The translations under genes and the position numbers were made by a program. 24,837 nucleotides of DNA from JAMCXS01 sp964459065. GTDB lineage: Bacteria > Acidobacteriota > Terriglobia > UBA7540. The stretch spans positions 1-24,837 of the forward strand of contig CAYWMN010000021.1 of NCBI GenBank assembly GCA_964459065.1. The letters are read 5' to 3'. Positions 1-6,379 of the stretch are shown in pieces; positions within the stretch are counted from its first letter, which is position 1; the number at the start of each line of letters is the position of its first letter. The notes under the pieces are model-generated. The model made no database searches and was not told the DNA's origin. It was given only the letters and a program-made list of their open reading frames with translations.

Positions 1-1095
1 CCCAGGATTCGCGAGCTGGTTAATCAACTGTTCCGGGATATCCCTTCGGGGGCGGGCCACAGCGGCTTCATTCAGATCTCCTACAAGGATCTCGACCGCA
101 TTCTCACCCAGGGGGCCCGCTGGATGGTCGCGAACGGCTACGGCTACGAGGAAGACTTAACCCATTGCGAAGAAGCGGGAGCGATCGAGGGCGCCGATCC
201 CGCCGCCGTCGGCGACCGCCCCAAAAAACGCGGCCTGCCGCAAATCGGCACGCTCGGCTCCGGCAACCACTTTCTGGAAGTGCAATACGTTGAGCGGATT
301 TTTGAGCCCGCTATCGCCGAGCGCCTGGGGCTCTATCCCAACCAGATCGTCGTCCTCATCCACTCCGGCTCGCGCGGCTTCGGGCACCAGGTCTGCACCG
401 ACTACCTTCGCGATATGGATCAGGCCATGGCTCGCTACGGCATCAAGCTGACTGACCGGCAACTCGCCTGCGTGCCGGTCAACTCCAGCGAAGGCCGGGC
501 GTACCTTGCGGCCATGCGCGCCGCCGCCAACTTTGCCTGGGCCAACCGCCAGGGGATGACGCACTTCACCCGCCAGGCGTTCAAGCGCGTCCTCGGCCAA
601 AAGGAAGACCTGCGCGTGGTTTACGATGTTTGCCACAACATCGCCAAGCTCGAGCGGCACAAGGTGAATGGCCGGGATCGCACCGTCATGGTTCACCGCA
701 AAGGCGCCACGCGCGCCTTCCCCGTGGGCCGGCCCGAAATTCCGGAAGCCTACAAGGACATCGGCCAGCCCGTGCTGATTCCCGGCTCCATGGGCACGGC
801 GTCTTATGTACTGGTGGGCGCGCAGGGTTCGCTGGATGAGACGTTCGGCACCACCTGCCACGGGGCAGGCCGCGTGATGAGTCGTACCGCCGCCAAGAAA
901 TCCGCCTTCGCGCAAAACGCCAAGCAGAGGCTGGAAGATGCGGGCATCGTCGTGCGCTCAGAAACCAAAAATGGCATCACGGAGGAAATCCCCGAGGCCT
1001 ACAAAGACGTGGACGCCGTCATCAACGTGGTCCACAACGCGGGGCTCTCTACCCGTGTGGCCCGGTTGAAACCCATTGGGGTGATTAAAGGGTGA
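1..1095 (+). CDS. rtcB: RNA-splicing ligase RtcB, 5'-truncated by the window edge
   Basis: This is the C-terminal 364 residues of RtcB, the Mn2+/GTP-dependent ligase that joins 2',3'-cyclic phosphate (or 3'-phosphate) and 5'-OH RNA ends. The frame is open from base 1, so the real start lies left of the window; the family is usually about 400-480 residues. Visible family motifs are GSGNHFLEV and HSGSRGFGHQ (metal ligands), the VNSSEGRAYL segment, YDVCHNIAK, VHRKGATRAFP, PVLIPGSMGTASY and TTCHGAGR. The His of HGAGR (codon 859-861) corresponds to the histidine that is guanylated during catalysis. The protein ends in the usual RLKPIGVIKG with a TGA stop. All recognisable catalytic segments are present, so the gene looks functional. 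Bacterial rtcB often sits with RNA-repair partners; none is visible downstream here, where a toxin-antitoxin remnant follows. Confidence 0.97.
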   Translation, partial: PRIRELVNQLFRDIPSGAGHSGFIQISYKDLDRILTQGARWMVANGYGYEEDLTHCEEAGAIEGADPAAVGDRPKKRGLPQIGTLGSGNHFLEVQYVERIFEPAIAERLGLYPNQIVVLIHSGSRGFGHQVCTDYLRDMDQAMARYGIKLTDRQLACVPVNSSEGRAYLAAMRAAANFAWANRQGMTHFTRQAFKRVLGQKEDLRVVYDVCHNIAKLERHKVNGRDRTVMVHRKGATRAFPVGRPEIPEAYKDIGQPVLIPGSMGTASYVLVGAQGSLDETFGTTCHGAGRVMSRTAAKKSAFAQNAKQRLEDAGIVVRSETKNGITEEIPEAYKDVDAVINVVHNAGLSTRVARLKPIGVIKG

Positions 1096-1200
1096 AGGGA
1101 CTCCGGCAAATTCGGCGCAAGCTGTGACGGGCAAGATAGGCTCGGACCAGGGCTCGAAGTTCGTCCACGGGTTGGTATGCGATGGAATTCTTGAACGACA

Positions 1201-1443
1201 TCAGGAAAATAAACGAAGGATGTCCTCCCGCTCCACGCCCTTGTGCCGTGCAGTTGAGCGCAAGATTGCACTCAGCGTGCCAATGCGCAACTAACGATGC
1301 GCGGGAACTGCGATGCGTTGAGGGGACGGGTCGGAGGTTTCAAGAACGACGAGGCTGCCCTCCTGATGGACAACGCGGTAGCTCCAACTCCGGCAAAGCG
1401 CCTTCACGAGATCGTCGCCGCTCAGGTCGCGCGGAATCTTCAC
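1201..1443 (-). pseudogene. hicA: HicA-type mRNA interferase, interrupted by an in-frame amber codon
   Basis: Reading the minus strand from a GTG at 1443 gives 50 codons of a HicA-like protein (VKIPRDLSGDDLVKAL..., ending IAVPAHR), then a TAG at 1293-1291, then 29 more in-frame codons that continue the family pattern (LRIGTLSAIL..., RHKGVEREDILRLFS) to a TGA at 1203-1201. HicA proteins are about 60-85 residues, so the combined 80 codons are full length and the TAG is internal. The GTG overlaps the hicB stop as GTGA, the usual coupled arrangement. The family's G-S-H motif, whose histidine is catalytic for RNA cleavage, reads QEGSLVV here, with Leu in the His position. Both changes point to a dead toxin. 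Suppression of the TAG is possible but would not restore the histidine. Confidence 0.72.
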
Positions 1444-1652
1444 GTTTGGGCGAGGACCTCGTCACGAACAAGATGCAGACGGATTCGGGCCGGCCGCTCG
1501 CGCCGGTCAAAGTAGAAGGCTTTCACCGCCTCCCTCACATTGCAGCGCAGCGTCTCCCAGTTGTCAGCTTCGGTGAAGATGCCCTCGGTCAGGCACTCCG
1601 CCGCATAGCCTCCGTCAGTTTCCTGAGTAACCTCGAAAACGATCTCATCCAT
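1440..1652 (-). CDS. hicB: HicB-family antitoxin, 70 aa
   Basis: This small acidic-then-basic protein of 70 residues begins MDEIVFEVTQETDGGYAAEC, the amphipathic strand pattern of HicB-like antitoxins with a partial RNase-H-like fold. The IFTEADNWETLRCNVREAV segment and the IRLHLVRDEVL tail match the short HicB subgroup that is sometimes mis-annotated as a 2-oxoisovalerate dehydrogenase fragment. Its stop overlaps the GTG start of the hicA frame by four bases, so the two were translationally coupled with the antitoxin first. In a working module HicB binds and blocks HicA and represses its own promoter. No separate DNA-binding domain can be seen at this length. No strong Shine-Dalgarno precedes the ATG. 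The reading frame is intact although the partner is broken, so it may be an orphan. Confidence 0.75.
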   Translation of the reverse strand: MDEIVFEVTQETDGGYAAECLTEGIFTEADNWETLRCNVREAVKAFYFDRRERPARIRLHLVRDEVLAQT

Positions 1653-1723
1653 TGTCGTTTAGTCTACCGTTTGATGGGGGCGGTAGCAAGACCATGTCCA
1701 AACATGAGTTCCCGCATCCGAAG

Positions 1724-1760
1724 GCGGGCAAAAGCCCGCGGCACAAAAGATGTGCCGCGG
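1724..1760 (-). terminator. Double hairpin just after the bacterioferritin stop
   Basis: Two perfect inverted repeats overlap here. One has 10-bp arms at 1736-1745 and 1751-1760 with a 5-base loop. The other has 6-bp arms at 1724-1729 and 1734-1739 with a 4-base loop that reads TTTT on the minus strand. They share 1736-1739 and so cannot both form completely. The first begins seven bases beyond the bacterioferritin TAA, which fits a transcription terminator or 3'-end stabiliser for that gene. A canonical run of U residues after the stem is lacking. Confidence 0.5.
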
Positions 1761-1767
1761 CTGCTGC

Positions 1768-2238
1768 TTAGGCGTTCATTTGCTGGCTGAGGTAATTTTG
1801 GAGGCCGATTTGTTTGATCAGGTCAAGCTGGGCTTCCAGGAAGTCGACGTGCTGTTCCTCGTCCTTGAGGAGGGTTTCCAGAAGGTCGGCGGAGCTGTTA
1901 TCGCCTTCCTTGCGGGCGATGGCAATGGACTTGTTATATTCCGCAACGGCGTTCTTTTCCAGCTCCAGATCGTTCTGGAGCTGCTGCTCGACGTTCTTGC
2001 CGATCTTCAGCTTGGGGAATTCGTTCAGGTTCGGAATGCCTTCCAGAAAAATGATGCGTTCAATCAGAACTTCGGCATGCTTCATCTCGCCGATCGCCTG
2101 CTTTTTAACCTCGGCATAGAGGCGCTTATAGCCCCAATTGCTCTGCATCTCGCCATGGAGGAAATACTGGCTGATGGCTTGCAACTCTTCGCCTAGTGCT
2201 TTTTGGAGAACTTCAATAACGTTGGATTTTCCCTTCAT
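1768..2238 (-). CDS. bfr: Bacterioferritin
   Basis: This 156-residue protein matches bacterioferritin in length (about 155-160) and in its key residues. The di-iron ferroxidase ligands are present as Glu18, Glu51 with His54 in EMKHAE, Glu93, and Glu126 with His129 in DEEQH. Met52, the axial ligand of the heme bound between two subunits, is also present, so this is heme-type Bfr and not plain ferritin. The family forms 24-mer cytosolic shells that oxidise Fe(II) and store the mineral. I chose the ATG at 2238 because AAGGAG at 2254-2249 lies 10 bases upstream and the N-terminus then aligns with the family; an open frame continues upstream to 2352 but looks unrelated. A strong hairpin follows the stop. 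No adjacent bacterioferritin-associated ferredoxin gene is visible. Confidence 0.95.
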   Translation of the reverse strand: MKGKSNVIEVLQKALGEELQAISQYFLHGEMQSNWGYKRLYAEVKKQAIGEMKHAEVLIERIIFLEGIPNLNEFPKLKIGKNVEQQLQNDLELEKNAVAEYNKSIAIARKEGDNSSADLLETLLKDEEQHVDFLEAQLDLIKQIGLQNYLSQQMNA

Positions 2239-2248
2239 GTCGGTATTT

Positions 2249-2254
2249 CTCCTT
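2249..2254 (-). promoter_or_regulatory. Shine-Dalgarno that fixes the bfr start
   Basis: AAGGAG on the minus strand, inside a longer purine run, sits 10 bases before the ATG at 2238. It supports the 156-aa form of bacterioferritin over the longer open frame that runs to 2352. Confidence 0.7.
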
Positions 2255-2335
2255 CCTCCCAATAATCTATCAACTTTCGGTGATGACATCCAGAACCTTT
2301 TCCGGACGCGAGTTCCAGCGCAGCCTGCATCAGTA

Positions 2336-2539
2336 TCAAGTCGGCGCGTCATCGGAGCCGGCGTTCTTATCGCGCACCTGGGCGATCAGGTTGCTCACGC
2401 TGTTCGCCAGATCCGCCACTGCTCCCTTGCCCCAGGCGTCCAGCTCAATCCGGTAATTGCCTGGGACGGCGCGGCGGAGCGCAGACCGTTTTCCAGGAGC
2501 AAGGATGGCCCGAAAAAGGAACCGGGAAGCGCCCGGCAT
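2336..2539 (-). CDS. Possible small hypothetical protein, 67 aa
   Basis: I do not recognise this frame. It lies between bfr and the divergent zinc-ribbon gene and is on the bfr strand. The last 40 or so codons (from GNYRIELDAWGKGAV to the end) show strong G/C preference at third positions and a plausible soluble composition, which is unusual for a shadow frame. The first 25 codons look less protein-like, so the true start may differ or this may be the remnant of a longer gene. No clear Shine-Dalgarno precedes the ATG at 2539. It could be the first gene of a small unit with bfr, 97 bases upstream of the bfr start. Confidence 0.3.
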   Translation of the reverse strand: MPGASRFLFRAILAPGKRSALRRAVPGNYRIELDAWGKGAVADLANSVSNLIAQVRDKNAGSDDAPT

Positions 2540-2592
2540 CGTATACTGAAGAGGAGGGTCTTAGCCTCCACTCCCCCAAGGAGGTCGCTCCC

Positions 2593-2925
2593 ATGTTTTG
2601 CCCACAATGCGGAAAAGAGCATTCCCAAAAAGTGAATTTCTGCGACCAGTGCGGGTCTGCCATGCAAGCCCCCACAAGGCTCCGTAAACAACTGATGCGC
2701 TCCCGCACCGACTCGAAAATCGCCGGCGTTTGCGGCGGCTTCGCGGAGTATTTTGACATGGATCCGACCCTGATGCGGCTTCTCTGGCTGGCCCTGGTGC
2801 TGGTGGGCGGCTGGGGACTGCTGGCCTACGTTATCGCCTGGGTCGTGATGCCTTTGGAGCCGGCTCCCCACGCGGCATCGGCGGATGCGGCAACGCCTGC
2901 TCCGCAGCCAATGCCTCATGCCTGA
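2593..2925 (+). CDS. Zinc-ribbon plus PspC-domain membrane protein
   Basis: This 110-residue protein joins two small domains. Residues 1-22 form a zinc ribbon with Cys3, Cys6, Cys17 and Cys20 (FCPQCG and FCDQCG). Residues 34-88 form a PspC domain, with the signature DSKIAGVCGGFAEYFDMDPT followed by a hydrophobic membrane segment at about 63-86. The tail is rich in Ala and Pro. PspC proteins belong to the phage-shock envelope-stress response, but many stand-alone PspC proteins occur away from pspA, and no psp gene is visible here. The start is supported by AAGGAGG at 2578-2584, eight bases before the ATG. The zinc ribbon probably lies in the cytoplasm and could be a protein- or nucleic-acid-binding adaptor; that is inference. 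Confidence 0.88.
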   Translation: MFCPQCGKEHSQKVNFCDQCGSAMQAPTRLRKQLMRSRTDSKIAGVCGGFAEYFDMDPTLMRLLWLALVLVGGWGLLAYVIAWVVMPLEPAPHAASADAATPAPQPMPHA

Positions 2926-3046
2926 CCGGCCCTTGGAACTGAGGGGCATGCTCACGTCTTGCGGCATTGTGAGGCAAAGCACCCGCCGCACAAGGCCCGA
3001 GCGGCGCGCCGCCTGCCGCCGTGGCGGCTCGGTTACCTTAAGCCCG

Positions 3047-4411
3047 CTAGAGGATCAAAAACTGTACGACGAACAGTGCCGCAAAAATGTAGGTCAGCGC
3101 CGGGCACTCCCGCCACCGGCCCGTCGCGACTTTGGCGATCGAGTAGGCGATCAGCCCGAACGCGATGCCGTCGGCAATGCTGAACGTCAGCGGAATGCCG
3201 ACCAGGATGAGGAAAGCGGGAAGATACTCGGTGGGATCATCCCATTCGAAGTCACGAAGCACCTTGAGCATCATGGACCCGACGACGATCAGCGCCGGGG
3301 CCAGCGTGGGATAGCGGATGATGGGATGATGGCCGGCGTCAAGTCCCACGTTGACGCCTCCGCCGATCATGGAGGCCAGAGGGCTGAAGAACATGGCAGC
3401 CAGCAGCAGCACGCCCGTCACCATGTTGGCAAGGCCGGTTCTTGCGCCGTCCGAAACACCGGCCGCCGATTCGATGTAGCAGGTGATGGTGGAAGTCCCC
3501 AGCCCGGCGCCCACCGTCGTCCCCACGGCGTCCGCAAACAGGGCCTGGCCTGCCCGCGGCAGCTTGCCTTCCCGGAGCAAATCCGCCTGCTGGCCAACCC
3601 CCACCAGCGTTCCGACGGTATCGAAGAGCGCCAGGTAAAAGAGCACAAAGATGGCCGAACCCAGTTTCGCCGGTTCCAATGCAAAGAGGCCGCGCAAATC
3701 GAACTTCATGAAAGTGGGCAGAAGATGAATCTGGGTGGTCAACAATCCCTGGTAATGGACGAGTCCGGCGGCGGCGGCCATGCCGGCGGTCACCAAGATC
3801 CCCAGCAGGATGGCTCCCCGAACCCGGAAAGCCAACAGGACCAGAAGCGCCAGCAAGCCCAGCACACTCACCAGCGTCGCCGGCTGCCGGAAGTCTCCCA
3901 GCCGCACCAGCGTCCCCGGAGAGGCCACCACAAGCCCGCCGTATTCGAGCCCGATCAGAGTGATGAAAAGCCCAATGCCGGCGGCGATTCCCCGCTTGAG
4001 AGAGTCAGGGATGGAATTGACGATCCTGGCGCGAATGCCGGTCAGCGTAATGGCGATAAAGAAGATCCCCGCCAGCAGCACGGCCCCGAGAGCCTGTTGC
4101 CAGGTGAGTCCAAATCCCAGCGGAGCCGCGCCGCACAGCGTGAAGACAAAGAAGAAATTCTCGCCCATGCCCGGCGCAAGCGCCACCGGGTAATTGGCCA
4201 GCAGACCCATCAGAAAAGTGGCCAGCGCCGCGGCCAGGCAGGTGGCGCAAAGCACCGCCCGGAAGTCCATCCCCGCCTGCGACAGCACTCCCGGCTGGAC
4301 GAAAATAATGTAGGACATCGCCAGGAAAGTCGTGACGCCGCCCACAACTTCCCGCTGGAATGTCGTCTGGTTCGCTTCAAGCTGGAAATATCGGGAGATT
4401 CGATCCTTCAA
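3047..4411 (-). CDS. NCS2-family purine permease (AzgA/PbuG-like)
   Basis: This is a polytopic membrane protein of about 454 residues, the normal size for the AzgA/PbuG branch of the NCS2 (nucleobase-cation symporter 2) family that imports adenine, guanine or hypoxanthine. Diagnostic segments are the N-terminal EVVGGVTTFLAMSYIIFVQP, the LAPGMGENFFF segment, LFDTVGTLVGV, and the substrate-site region GLGTSTITCYIESAAGVSDG. About a dozen hydrophobic helices fill the chain. No ATG is available at the N-terminus. I chose the TTG at 4411 because GAGGG lies six bases upstream and the protein then starts, like relatives, just before the RYFQLEANQTT segment; a TTG at 4441 would add ten residues without a ribosome site. 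It converges with the zinc-ribbon/PspC gene. The exact substrate cannot be told from sequence alone. Confidence 0.93.
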   Translation of the reverse strand: MKDRISRYFQLEANQTTFQREVVGGVTTFLAMSYIIFVQPGVLSQAGMDFRAVLCATCLAAALATFLMGLLANYPVALAPGMGENFFFVFTLCGAAPLGFGLTWQQALGAVLLAGIFFIAITLTGIRARIVNSIPDSLKRGIAAGIGLFITLIGLEYGGLVVASPGTLVRLGDFRQPATLVSVLGLLALLVLLAFRVRGAILLGILVTAGMAAAAGLVHYQGLLTTQIHLLPTFMKFDLRGLFALEPAKLGSAIFVLFYLALFDTVGTLVGVGQQADLLREGKLPRAGQALFADAVGTTVGAGLGTSTITCYIESAAGVSDGARTGLANMVTGVLLLAAMFFSPLASMIGGGVNVGLDAGHHPIIRYPTLAPALIVVGSMMLKVLRDFEWDDPTEYLPAFLILVGIPLTFSIADGIAFGLIAYSIAKVATGRWRECPALTYIFAALFVVQFLIL

Positions 4412-4510
4412 GCGGCCCTCGGTTTTCCAGGCAGATCCCAACGCCAGAAAGAATGCTTAGATACCACCTTATGCCGGGTGAGGACAAGCGCTTTGTCGCA
4501 CTTCCACGAA

Positions 4511-4999
4511 TCAGCCGAGAAGTCTCCGGAGCGCGCCCGCCTGGCCCGGGTTCTTGCCCAGAGCAATCCGCCGCAGCCGGCGGAACTCATCCGGGTCGAG
4601 CTTCTGCACGGTTCCCCGCCCCCGTTGAGGCGTAAACGCCAGAATGTGATCGAGGTCGGGATGCCGCACGAGTGGCGCCGCAAAGCGCACCGCCCGGCGC
4701 GGCGGGCAGAAATCCACCAGCGATCCCTGCCCTGTGTCACGGCCGTCCGAGGCGGCGCGAGCTACTCCGACCACGCATTTGCGGTCCACCTCGTAACAGA
4801 AAAAGACGTCCCCGCGCTTCACATCCCGGCGCAGATAGCGGAGGCTTGAGGCGCTCTTGATCCAATCTTCATCGCCCAGCTCATACGGCCCGTGGGCCCG
4901 CGAGCGGAAGTACTGGTCAAATCGCCAGCCGCGCCGGGTGTTGATCTTAAAGACCCATGCGCGGTGTCGCCTACGCGAGCTGCGGCTTGCTCCATTCAA
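4511..4999 (-). CDS. EVE-domain (PUA-like) protein, start uncertain
   Basis: The recognisable protein begins at RAWVFKINTRRGW and continues for about 150 residues, with GDEDWIKSASS, VKRGDVFFCYEVDRK, VVGVARAASDG and VDFCPPRRAVRF. This pattern fits the EVE domain, a PUA-like fold that in studied cases binds modified bases in DNA or RNA. No ATG or GTG lies in frame near the domain start. The nearest usable codon is TTG at 4999, which overlaps the 3' end of the dehydrogenase gene by 29 bases and has no clear ribosome site. An out-of-frame ATG lies exactly at the domain edge (minus strand, ATGGGTCTTTAAG): losing one G would read ATG-GTC-TTT-AAG, in frame with the domain. The gene follows the dehydrogenase closely and could be co-transcribed with it. 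Confidence 0.7.
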   Translation of the reverse strand: MNGASRSSRRRHRAWVFKINTRRGWRFDQYFRSRAHGPYELGDEDWIKSASSLRYLRRDVKRGDVFFCYEVDRKCVVGVARAASDGRDTGQGSLVDFCPPRRAVRFAAPLVRHPDLDHILAFTPQRGRGTVQKLDPDEFRRLRRIALGKNPGQAGALRRLLG

Positions 5000-6089
5000 T
5001 GGCGGCTTTGATTTCGTTGTCGGGGTGATGAGAAAGAACCTCCTCAAAATCGGTATAGGGAACAACGTGAGTGATGATCTGCTCCATCGTCTTTCCCCAC
5101 CTTTTGTACGCCTTCCCAAGATCATCAACCGCCGTCTGGAAATGCTTGCGGCTGGCATTCACGCTCCCCACCATCACCTGGTTGCGGAGCACCAGCGCCC
5201 GCATCAGGGCGGCACCATCGATTTCAAGCGGCCGGTCGCCTCCCGGAATCCCGGTCAAGACGTAAACGCCGTTGATCCCCAGCGCCCCGAGCAGATCAAA
5301 CTCCACGTGAGCGATTCCCGTGGCTTCAAAAATCATGTCGATCTGTCCGTAGACATCGTCCAGATTCTGCGGCTTGGTTTGCCTTCCATCAACATATTTG
5401 CCGCCCAGTTGAGCCAGCAGAGTCGGCCGCAGCGAATCGGCGTCCACCACGTCAAGGCCCAGCACCTCGGCTCCGCGCAGCTTCAGTGCCACGGCCGCCA
5501 GCAATCCGATCGGGCCAAGTCCGGCTACCAGCACCTGCTTGCCCTCCAGCCATTTCTGGGGATCGTCCACACCGGGCAGGCGCGCCGCCTGGATCAGCAA
5601 GGCTTCGTTGATGGCTTTTCCCGCCACCGACATGGGCTCCGAGAGAACTCCCAGCGGCACCTGGTCCTTGGGCACCTTCACAAAATATTCTTCCACATCC
5701 ACAACGAACTCGGTTTCGTAGCCGTCGCGCTGCTTAATTCCGCGCTCCGTATAATCGCCGGTCGAGCACATGTCGCTGCGACCGTTCACGCAAGCCGGAC
5801 AATGCCCGCAGCCTCGCCGCACGGTAAAGCAGCCGAAATCTCCCGGCTTGGCAGCCTTCACGGCGCTTCCAACCTCGACAACCTGGCCGAACATTTCATG
5901 CCCGATGACAAGCTCTTTGTGGCCCGCCGGCGCATCGGCTCTTCCGCCGGAAGCTTCTTCGCGGTCCGTGCCGCAGATCCCAACGCGCAGCACCCTCATT
6001 TTGATTTCATTCTGGGCGTTGACTTTCGGTTCAGGCCGGTCAACCAAATGAACCTCAGTAGTCCCCGGAGTAATGGCAATTGCTTTCAT
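4971..6089 (-). CDS. Zinc-dependent glucose 1-dehydrogenase-like enzyme (MDR family)
   Basis: This is a 372-residue zinc-dependent medium-chain dehydrogenase/reductase. Catalytic zinc ligands are Cys39 (GICGTDRE), His64-Glu65 (GHE) and probably Glu151 (LSEPMSV). Structural zinc cysteines are Cys94, Cys97, Cys100 and Cys108. The Rossmann nucleotide site is VAGLGPIGLLAAV near 188-200. The GICGTDRE-x-SGG motif and the C-terminal layout resemble the archaeal-type glucose 1-dehydrogenase group, which oxidises glucose or galactose to the lactone with NAD(P)+; other sugars or polyols are possible. I chose ATG 6089, preceded by an AAAGGGG purine run about 11 bases upstream; the frame stays open upstream to 6167 without family similarity. 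It is divergent from the peroxiredoxin gene, with about 290 bases shared between the starts. Confidence 0.88.
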   Translation of the reverse strand: MKAIAITPGTTEVHLVDRPEPKVNAQNEIKMRVLRVGICGTDREEASGGRADAPAGHKELVIGHEMFGQVVEVGSAVKAAKPGDFGCFTVRRGCGHCPACVNGRSDMCSTGDYTERGIKQRDGYETEFVVDVEEYFVKVPKDQVPLGVLSEPMSVAGKAINEALLIQAARLPGVDDPQKWLEGKQVLVAGLGPIGLLAAVALKLRGAEVLGLDVVDADSLRPTLLAQLGGKYVDGRQTKPQNLDDVYGQIDMIFEATGIAHVEFDLLGALGINGVYVLTGIPGGDRPLEIDGAALMRALVLRNQVMVGSVNASRKHFQTAVDDLGKAYKRWGKTMEQIITHVVPYTDFEEVLSHHPDNEIKAAIEWSKPQLA

Positions 6090-6299
6090 GATGAATTCGC
6101 CCCTTTCGCACAACAAAGATATCGATAGCTTAACAAGATCGATTGCCTTTGGCGGACTTCTTTTCATTCCGGCAGCCGGGCCCAGGCCCCGGCGACGGCA
6201 TTCAGCCCCACTCCGATCGTGGCAGCGGACCGGCCGCGAGTGTGCCTTGCAAAGGCATCGGCTTGTAAGTCAAGAAGTTGGGTTCTCTCAGAATTCCCG

Positions 6300-6329
6300 T
6301 TGACAAGGAAAAATGGTGACGCCTATCAT
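6300..6329 (+). promoter_or_regulatory. Sigma-70-like promoter for the peroxiredoxin gene
   Basis: A perfect TTGACA at 6300-6305 is followed after 18 bases by TATCAT (6324-6329, five of six consensus bases). The predicted transcript start near 6336 gives a leader of about 45 bases before the ATG at 6380. This is read from consensus only. Confidence 0.5.
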
Positions 6330-6379
6330 TGGTAATTTGGGCTAATCCCTTCAAACAAATCTTAAATAAGGAGCACTCC

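Noticed and set aside
2541..2552. GTATACTGAAGA found both here (before the zinc-ribbon gene) and at 8361-8372 (before the protease gene)
   Set aside because: A shared 12-mer is expected by chance several times in 25 kb, and neither copy has a matching -35 box.
3001..3012. Perfect 12-base palindrome GCGGCGCGCCGC between convergent genes
   Set aside because: Such palindromes are common in GC-rich sequence, and no T run follows that would make a terminator convincing.
2885..4849. A 654-codon plus-strand open frame
   Set aside because: It lies antisense to the purine permease and the EVE gene and is rich in Arg, Gln, His and Pro, as expected from a shadow of membrane-protein codons.
4857..6128. 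A 423-codon plus-strand open frame
   Set aside because: It is the antisense shadow of the sugar dehydrogenase gene.
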